Shown piece after piece: positions 60,418 through 64,000 of a stretch of DNA of 64,000 nucleotides; position 1 is the first letter of the stretch, and every line of letters starts with the position of its first letter. The notes beneath the pieces were generated by a model that was not told the origin of the DNA, did not search any database, and saw nothing but the letters and a program-made list of their open reading frames with translations. Source of the stretch: Liolophura sinensis. Its lineage: Eukaryota; Mollusca; Polyplacophora; Chitonida; Chitonidae. The stretch is taken from contig NC_088298.1 of NCBI RefSeq assembly GCF_032854445.1, positions 1,794,160-1,858,159 of the forward strand, read 5' to 3'. The position numbers and the translations under genes are program-made.

Positions 60418-61059
60418 GATTAGTGACCCGGGCGGTTAATGATAATGCCAGTTATATGGTGATCGTAATGATAAGATAATTAAAACATATTGTAATGTGG
60501 TCGAGGTGTTTACCGTGACAGCGCGGCGAAATGACCCAGAAGAATCTCACCAATATGGTCTCTGTGAGTTCAAGTCCAGCCCATGCTGGCTTCCTATTCG
60601 GCCGTATGTGTGAAGGTCTTGCAGCAACCTGCGGATGGTCGAGGGCTTCCCCCTAGGTCTGCTTGGTAGCCTCCCACCATAATGCTGTCCGCCGTAGTAC
60701 AAGTGAAATACTCATAAACATGGCGTGAAACATCACTCAAATAAATAAATGACTTTTGAAATTCCTATGTTATTCACATAGGAACAAATCAGCAAAATTA
60801 GCGAAACGATAGATGGTTAAGCCCCATCGGACAATGTGAAAAAAATAAGAAAAAAAAGTGGAGAAAAGAAATGAAAATAAACGGAAAACAAAATGACACG
60901 CTTAGGCACGTTAGTCCTATTTAAAAACTATTATACTTTACCCATCTTGGCTCTCCACAGTGCCGGATCTTGCTTGTTTTTGTCATCGGGGAAACAATGG
61001 GCCGCTGTCAGTAGCCAGCCTGGACGGATCAACGATGCCCCGCACTTAAACTCCTTATA
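52950..61059 (-). CDS. Trypsin-like serine protease (S1 family), 3' five exons, 5' end not in window
   Basis: Predicted secreted endopeptidase of the chymotrypsin fold, cleaving after Arg/Lys. Joining five exons (60942-61059, 59832-60017, 58918-59124, 55116-55214, 52950-53053; minus strand) gives about 237 residues with no stop until TAA at 52950-52952. In order: TAAHC (catalytic His), NDVALIQL (catalytic Asp), [15 protein letters not shown] (catalytic Ser, with Asp six residues before it as in trypsins), and SWGIGC...YGFYTRI. Cysteines match the standard 42-58, 168-182 and 191-220 pairs. The Cys in TVCLP (position 122) has no partner in the visible part; in chymotrypsin-like enzymes it ties the catalytic chain to an N-terminal chain, so an upstream domain or propeptide is inferred. 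The 136-201 pair is absent. The missing part is the IVGG/activation exon and signal peptide. Introns of 924, 707, 3703 and 2062 bp carry SINEs and MITEs. No frame damage is seen, so it is probably functional. Family confidence is very high; the exact orthologue is unknown. Confidence 0.93.
53344..54665. mobile_element. Long inverted repeat pair, possible non-autonomous DNA transposon
   Basis: Left arm 53344-53427 (ATGATTCCGTCTAAATTTCG ... TTCTTAGTTCTTTGGTGGTT) is mirrored by 54583-54665 over about 83 bp. The 1.15-kb interior has no transposase frame and includes a family C copy. Confidence 0.6.
54240..54535 (-). mobile_element. Family C SINE-like copy
   Basis: GCTTGGGGTTTTACGTCGTA, ATATAACGACGAAGAGTCAT, CAGTCACATTATACTCCTAC and TTAGTGCTGAGCAACAAGTA. 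Lies in a protease intron. Confidence 0.7.
54672..54929 (+). mobile_element. Family A SINE, full length
   Basis: GCCTCTGTGCCTCGGTTGGT, TAGCGCGCTAGCGCAGTG, GTGAGTTCAAGTCCTGCTC, GAGTACGGCGTAAAACACCA and an AAATAAAT tail. Lies in a protease intron, antisense to the gene. Confidence 0.93.
55116..55214 (-). CDS. Protease exon with catalytic Ser (GDSGGP)
   Basis: 99 bp, phase 1 to phase 1. Reads [20 protein letters not shown], then [13 protein letters not shown]. The S in GDSGGP is the nucleophile, and the D six residues before it predicts Arg/Lys preference. The acceptor is CCTAG (CTA on the plus strand at 55215-55217) and the donor GTAAGT (plus ACTTAC at 55110-55115). An exon holding only the Ser-loop is unusual compared with vertebrate trypsins, where this motif opens a longer last exon. 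Confidence 0.93.
55521..55658. mobile_element. MITE-like inverted-repeat element
   Basis: GGGACCACTTTCACAAAG at the left is mirrored by CTTTGTGAAAGTGGCCC at the right. The subterminal GTTTACGAC / GTACGACAT is also partly mirrored. 138 bp. Confidence 0.75.
57062..57112. repeat. GT run followed by long G tract
   Basis: (TG)n, then about 36 G interrupted by single T and C. Prone to G-quadruplex formation and to sequencing error. Confidence 0.85.
58565..58806. mobile_element. MITE-like element with 'gggcccagttgtt' ends
   Basis: GGGACCCAGTTGTTCGAAAG at the left and TTTTGAACAACTGGGCCC at the right are inverted copies. 242 bp, AT-rich inside, with subterminal mirrored TATTAA/TTAATA words. Confidence 0.8.
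58918..59124 (-). CDS. Protease exon with GWG and substrate-pocket rim
   Basis: 207 bp, phase 1 to phase 1. Reads [20 protein letters not shown], then a very acidic insert [10 protein letters not shown], then [14 protein letters not shown] and [13 protein letters not shown] and the EKC...YCAG pair are family hallmarks. NST is a possible N-glycosylation site, formed right at the splice junction. The acceptor is TTTCAG and the donor GTAGGC (GT at 58916-58917), the weakest donor of the gene. The acidic DRDEDD loop is longer and more charged than in pancreatic trypsins. Confidence 0.92.
59125..59831 (-). other. Protease intron 2
   Basis: 707 bp. About a third is a family A SINE (59502-59765) in the orientation opposite to the gene. 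The remainder is AT-rich unique sequence. Confidence 0.75.
59502..59765 (+). mobile_element. Family A SINE, full length
   Basis: GGGGGCCTCCGTGGCTCAGT, CGGTTAGCGCGCTAGCGCAG, GTGAGTTCAAGCCTAGCTCA and CAATCAAATCAATAAATAAA. Close to consensus. Confidence 0.94.
59832..60017 (-). CDS. Protease exon with catalytic Asp
   Basis: 186 bp, in phase 1 and out phase 1. It completes the split Gly codon and reads [10 protein letters not shown], then IILHPEF, then [12 protein letters not shown] and TVCLP. The D of NDVAL is the catalytic Asp. IILHP(E)F...NDVALIQL is the usual S1 surface-loop and Asp-strand pattern. The acceptor is TTGCAG (60018-60020 is the CAG) and the donor is GTAAGT at 59826-59831. The Cys of TVCLP is the probable inter-chain cysteine. 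Confidence 0.93.
60091..60142. repeat. Facing C14 and G14 runs
   Basis: A C run at about 60092-60104 and a G run at about 60129-60142 with a short spacer between. They could pair as a hairpin. Confidence 0.8.
60188..60413 (+). mobile_element. Family A SINE with internal deletion and perfect target duplication
   Basis: Head GGCCTCCGTGGCTCAGTCGG is intact. GATGGTCGTGGG joins directly to TATAAGTGAAATATTC, so about 65 bp of consensus is missing. TAATGATTAGTG flanks it at 60176-60187 and 60414-60425. Confidence 0.95.
60497..60750 (+). mobile_element. Family A SINE, diverged
   Basis: GTGGTCGAGGTGTTTACCG, CTGTGAGTTCAAGTCCAGCC, CAACCTGCGGATGGTCGAGG and CACTCAAATAAATAAATG. Confidence 0.9.
60942..61059 (-). 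CDS. Protease exon with catalytic His
   Basis: 118 bp. Reads [20 protein letters not shown] followed by HCFPDD and ends in WRAKM plus one base of a Gly codon. TAAHC is the catalytic-His motif and the earlier Cys is its disulfide partner. The acceptor is a CAG (61060-61062) after a pyrimidine-rich stretch. The frame is closed by TAA just downstream in the other two frames, so the exon must begin in phase 0. The donor is GTAAAG at 60936-60941, phase 1. Confidence 0.93.
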
Positions 61060-61154
61060 CTGGTGAATAGAATTGGAAAGTAAGCACGGTCTTATAGTCA
61101 CATTCATTCATCAACTGTTTTTATTCACTTGCTTACTCACTAAAACCTTATGCG

Positions 61155-61480
61155 GATGACACCCCACATAGTTACAGTAGGCTGCGATAACTGCCCTCAA
61201 ACATACAGTGCTGCCTCAGTGGAGCGTCGATGACACCCCACCTAATCACCCTAAGCCTAAATAAATGGCCTGTAACATGCAGTTCTGCCTCAGTGGAAAG
61301 TCATGTCGATTACACCCCACCTAATCACCGTTGGCTTCAATAACCGGCCTCAAACATACAGTGCTGCGTCAGTGGAAAGTCATGTCGATGACATTCCACC
61401 TAAACACCGTAGGTTCCAATACACGGCCCCAAACATGCAGTTCTGACTCAGTGGGACGTTATGCTGATGACACCAGACAC
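61155..61480. repeat. 79-bp degenerate tandem repeat, about 4 copies
   Basis: The phrase GATGACACCCCACCTAATCA or a variant recurs at 61155, 61229, 61308, 61387 and 61466, with spacing of 74 then 79 bp. Each unit also contains CATGCAGTTCTGCCTCAGTG. It lies just upstream of the His exon, where the IVGG exon would be expected but is not found. Confidence 0.8.
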
Positions 61481-61997
61481 GATTGTTCTTGAGTCGTTAC
61501 GTGAATGCCGGTTAAATGAGAAGAAAACATAAAAATGATGCCAAAATTAGATGAAAAAGCGTGAAAACTAATTTTTTGCAAATATGGTTTTTCAGAAGAA
61601 AAGGATATATAAAAGTATTTTTATATGGTGGGAAATTGGGACCATTATTTTGCATAAGAATGTTCTAATGATATCTAAAAAAAATTATTTGAATGTAAAT
61701 TTGTTGTTTATATCCAAACACATGCATTTAAGCAAAATTATGATCATATTTATAAATACATTTAAATATAAAAGTCCACGTTGAACACATCTGTTAGCTG
61801 AAAAGGCCAAATTCTAGAACGAACACATTTATTCTTTGTCACTTACAACTAACTTTCTGTGCTCTTTCATCTGAACTTGATGTAAATTTCATGTTTTCTC
61901 CATCTTTAAACTTCAAGTCGTAAGGCTATCAGCAACTGGAAGCAACTACGCACGACCAGTGAGCTGAGTCACGTCCTAAGCTCTCATGTATACCGAG

Positions 61998-63987
61998 CTT
62001 TATACATGTCGGCATTGGGATGAGACAGCTGCATGTCGGCATTGGGATGAGCCAGCTGCATGTCGGCATTGGGATGAGCCAGCTGCATGTTGGCATTGGG
62101 ATGAGCCAGCTACATGTTGGCAGTGGGATGAGCCAGCTGCATGTCGGCATTGGGATGAGCCAGCTACATGTCGGCATTGGGATGAGCCAGCTACATGTTG
62201 GCAGTGGGATGAGCCAGCTACATGTTCCCTGTGGAATAAGCCAGCTACACGTCGGCATTGGGATGAACCAGAAGCACGTCGGCTGCATGTCGGCATTGGG
62301 ATGAGCCAGTTACATGTCGGCACTGGGATGAGCCAGCTACATGTCGGCATTGGGATGAGCCAGCTATATGTCGGCGTTGGGATGAGCCAGCTACATGTTG
62401 GCATTGGGATGAGCCAGCTACATGTGGGCATTGGGATGAGCCAGCTGCATGTCGGCATTGGGATGAGCCAGCTACATGTTCGCAGTGGGATAAGCCAGCT
62501 ACACGTCGGCATTGGGATGAACCAGCAGCACGTCGGCGTTGGGATGAGCCAGCTGCATGTCGGCATTGGGATGAGCCAGCTACATGTCGGCATTGGGATG
62601 AGCCAGCTACATGTCGGCATTGGGATGAGCCAGCTACATGTTGGCATTGGGATGAGCCAGCTGCATGTCGGCATTGGGATGAGCCAGCTACATGTCGGCA
62701 TTGGGATGAGCCAGCTGCATGTCGGCATTGGGATGAGCCAGATACATGTTCGCAGTGGGATGAGCCAGCTACACGTCGGCATTGGGATGAGCCAGCAGCA
62801 CGTCGGCATTGGGATGAGCCAGCTGCATGTCGGCATTGGGATGAGCCAGCTACATGTCGGCATTGGGATGAGCCAGCTACATGTCGGCATTGGGATGAGC
62901 CAGCTACATGTCGGCATTGGGATGAGCCAGCTACATGTCGGCATTGGGATGAGCCAGATACATGTTCGCAGTGGGATGAGCCAGCTACACGTCGGCATTG
63001 GGATGAGCCAGCTGCACGTCGGCATTGGGATGAGCCAGCTACATGTCGGCATTGGGATGAGCCAGCTACATGTCGGCATTGGGATGAGCCAGCTACATGT
63101 CGGCATTGGGATGAGCCAGCTATATTTCTGCGTTGGGATGAGCCAGCTACATGTTGGCATTGGGATGAGCCAGCTACATGTGGGCATTGGGATGAGCCAG
63201 CTGCACGTCGGCGTTGGGATGAGCCAGCTACATGTGGGCATTGGGATGAGCCAGCTGCACGTCGGCATTGGGATGAGCCAGCTACATGTTGGCATTGGGA
63301 TGAGCCAGCTACACGTCGGCATTGGGATGAGCCAGCTATAGGTCAGCATTCGGATGAGCCAGCTGCATGTCGGCATTGGGATGAGCCAGCTATATGTCGG
63401 CATTGGGATGAGCCAGCTATATGTTGGTATTGGGATGAGCCAGCTACATGTCGGCATTGGGATGAGCCAGCTACATGTCGGCATTGGGATGAGCTAGCTA
63501 CATGTCGGCATTGGGATGAGCCAGCTACATGTCGGCATTGGGATGAGCCAGGTACATGTCGGCATTGGGATGAGCCAGCTGCATGTCGGCATTGGGATGA
63601 GCCAGCTACATGTCGGCATTGGGATGAGCCAGCTACATGTCGGCACTGGGATGAGCCAGCTGCATGTCGGCATTGGGATGAGCCAGCTGCATGTCGGCAT
63701 TGGGATGAGCCAGCTACACGTCGGCATTGGGATGAGCCAGGTACATGTCGGCATTGGGATGAGCCAGCTACATGTCGGCATTGGGATGAGCCAGCTACAT
63801 GTCGGCACTGGGATGAGCCAGCTGCATGTCGGCATTGGGATGAGCCAGCTGCATGTCGGCATTGGGATGAGCCAGCTACACGTCGGCATTGGGATGAGCC
63901 AGGTACATGTCGGCATTGGGATTAGCCAGCTACATGTCGGCATTGGGATGAGCCAGCTACATGTCGGCATTGGGATGAGCCAGCTGA
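61998..63987. repeat. 27-bp minisatellite, about 73 copies (2 kb)
   Basis: The unit core is CATGTCGGCATTGGGATGAG followed by CCAGCTA. Because 27 is a multiple of 3 and the unit lacks stops in several frames, both strands appear open over 450-500 codons (plus reads LHVGIGMSQ, minus reads MPTCSWLIP, repeated). Variant units recur at higher-order spacings: the GGTAC variant is at 63551, 63740 and 63902, i.e. 7 and 6 units apart. There is no signal peptide, domain or codon bias, so it is not called a gene. The array ends at about 63987, just inside the window. Confidence 0.93.
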
Positions 63988-64000
63988 AATCCAGGGGCAC

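Larger units (their letters stand above)
60018..60941 (-). other. Protease intron 1 (of those visible)
   Basis: 924 bp with two family A SINEs on the plus strand (60188-60413 with target duplication, and about 60497-60750) and facing C- and G-homopolymer runs at about 60091-60142. Confidence 0.75.

Noticed and set aside
61854-61925. Possible 24-codon protease exon (PYDLKFKDGENMKF...)
   Set aside because: Phase would fit with a GTTAGT donor, but the acceptor is weak and the peptide lacks IVGG or WPW, which must immediately precede the His exon.

Overview
The window looks like nuclear DNA of a marine spiralian animal, most likely a mollusc (a brachiopod such as Lingula is an alternative). This rests on AT-rich, intron-containing, repeat-laden DNA, on tRNA-headed SINEs ending in (AAATAAAT)n of a kind common in molluscs, and on the very frequent ACATGTA word. 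There are no bacterial-type genes, operons or CRISPR. Nearly all long open frames are by-products of tandem repeats whose unit length is a multiple of 3, or of copies lacking stops.

One protein-coding gene can be reconstructed with confidence. It is the 3' part of a trypsin-like (S1 family) serine protease on the minus strand, in five exons: 61059-60942, 60017-59832, 59124-58918, 55214-55116 and 53053-52950. All four introns have GT/AG ends, all are phase 1, and the frame runs unbroken to a stop. His, Asp and Ser of the triad are present, and so is the Asp at the base of the S1 pocket. The exon with the activation site (IVGG-like) and any N-terminal domains are not visible and should lie beyond 61 kb, probably past the 2-kb minisatellite at 62.0-64.0 kb.

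The rest (about 1-52 kb) is non-coding as far as can be seen. It holds: (i) more than fifteen minisatellite arrays with units from about 15 to 132 bp, including a 2.1-kb array of a 21/23-bp unit at 35.9-38.0 kb; (ii) two or three SINE-like families, several copies having perfect target-site duplications and one nested in another; (iii) short inverted-repeat (MITE-like) elements of at least four types, one with a hammerhead-like CTGATGA/GAAA arrangement; (iv) other dispersed repeats. A few splice-donor-flanked segments (4.8 kb plus strand; 13.75, 14.2 and 41.0 kb minus strand) could be 5' exons of genes whose bodies are not recognised here. The CpG-richer stretch at 40.6-41.2 kb is the best promoter candidate.

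Region by region: 0-14 kb minisatellites and scattered SINE pieces; 14-18.3 kb two large arrays (58-bp and 22-bp units); 18.9-31.3 kb SINE family B/C copies, a 132-bp triplication, a G-rich array and a MITE; 32.5-38 kb a chain of four arrays interrupted by a young SINE; 38-52 kb nested SINEs, a 32-bp array, a palindromic element and a CCAAT-containing G-rich array; 52.9-61.1 kb the protease gene with repeat-filled introns; 61.1-64 kb a 79-bp repeat and the 27-bp array.
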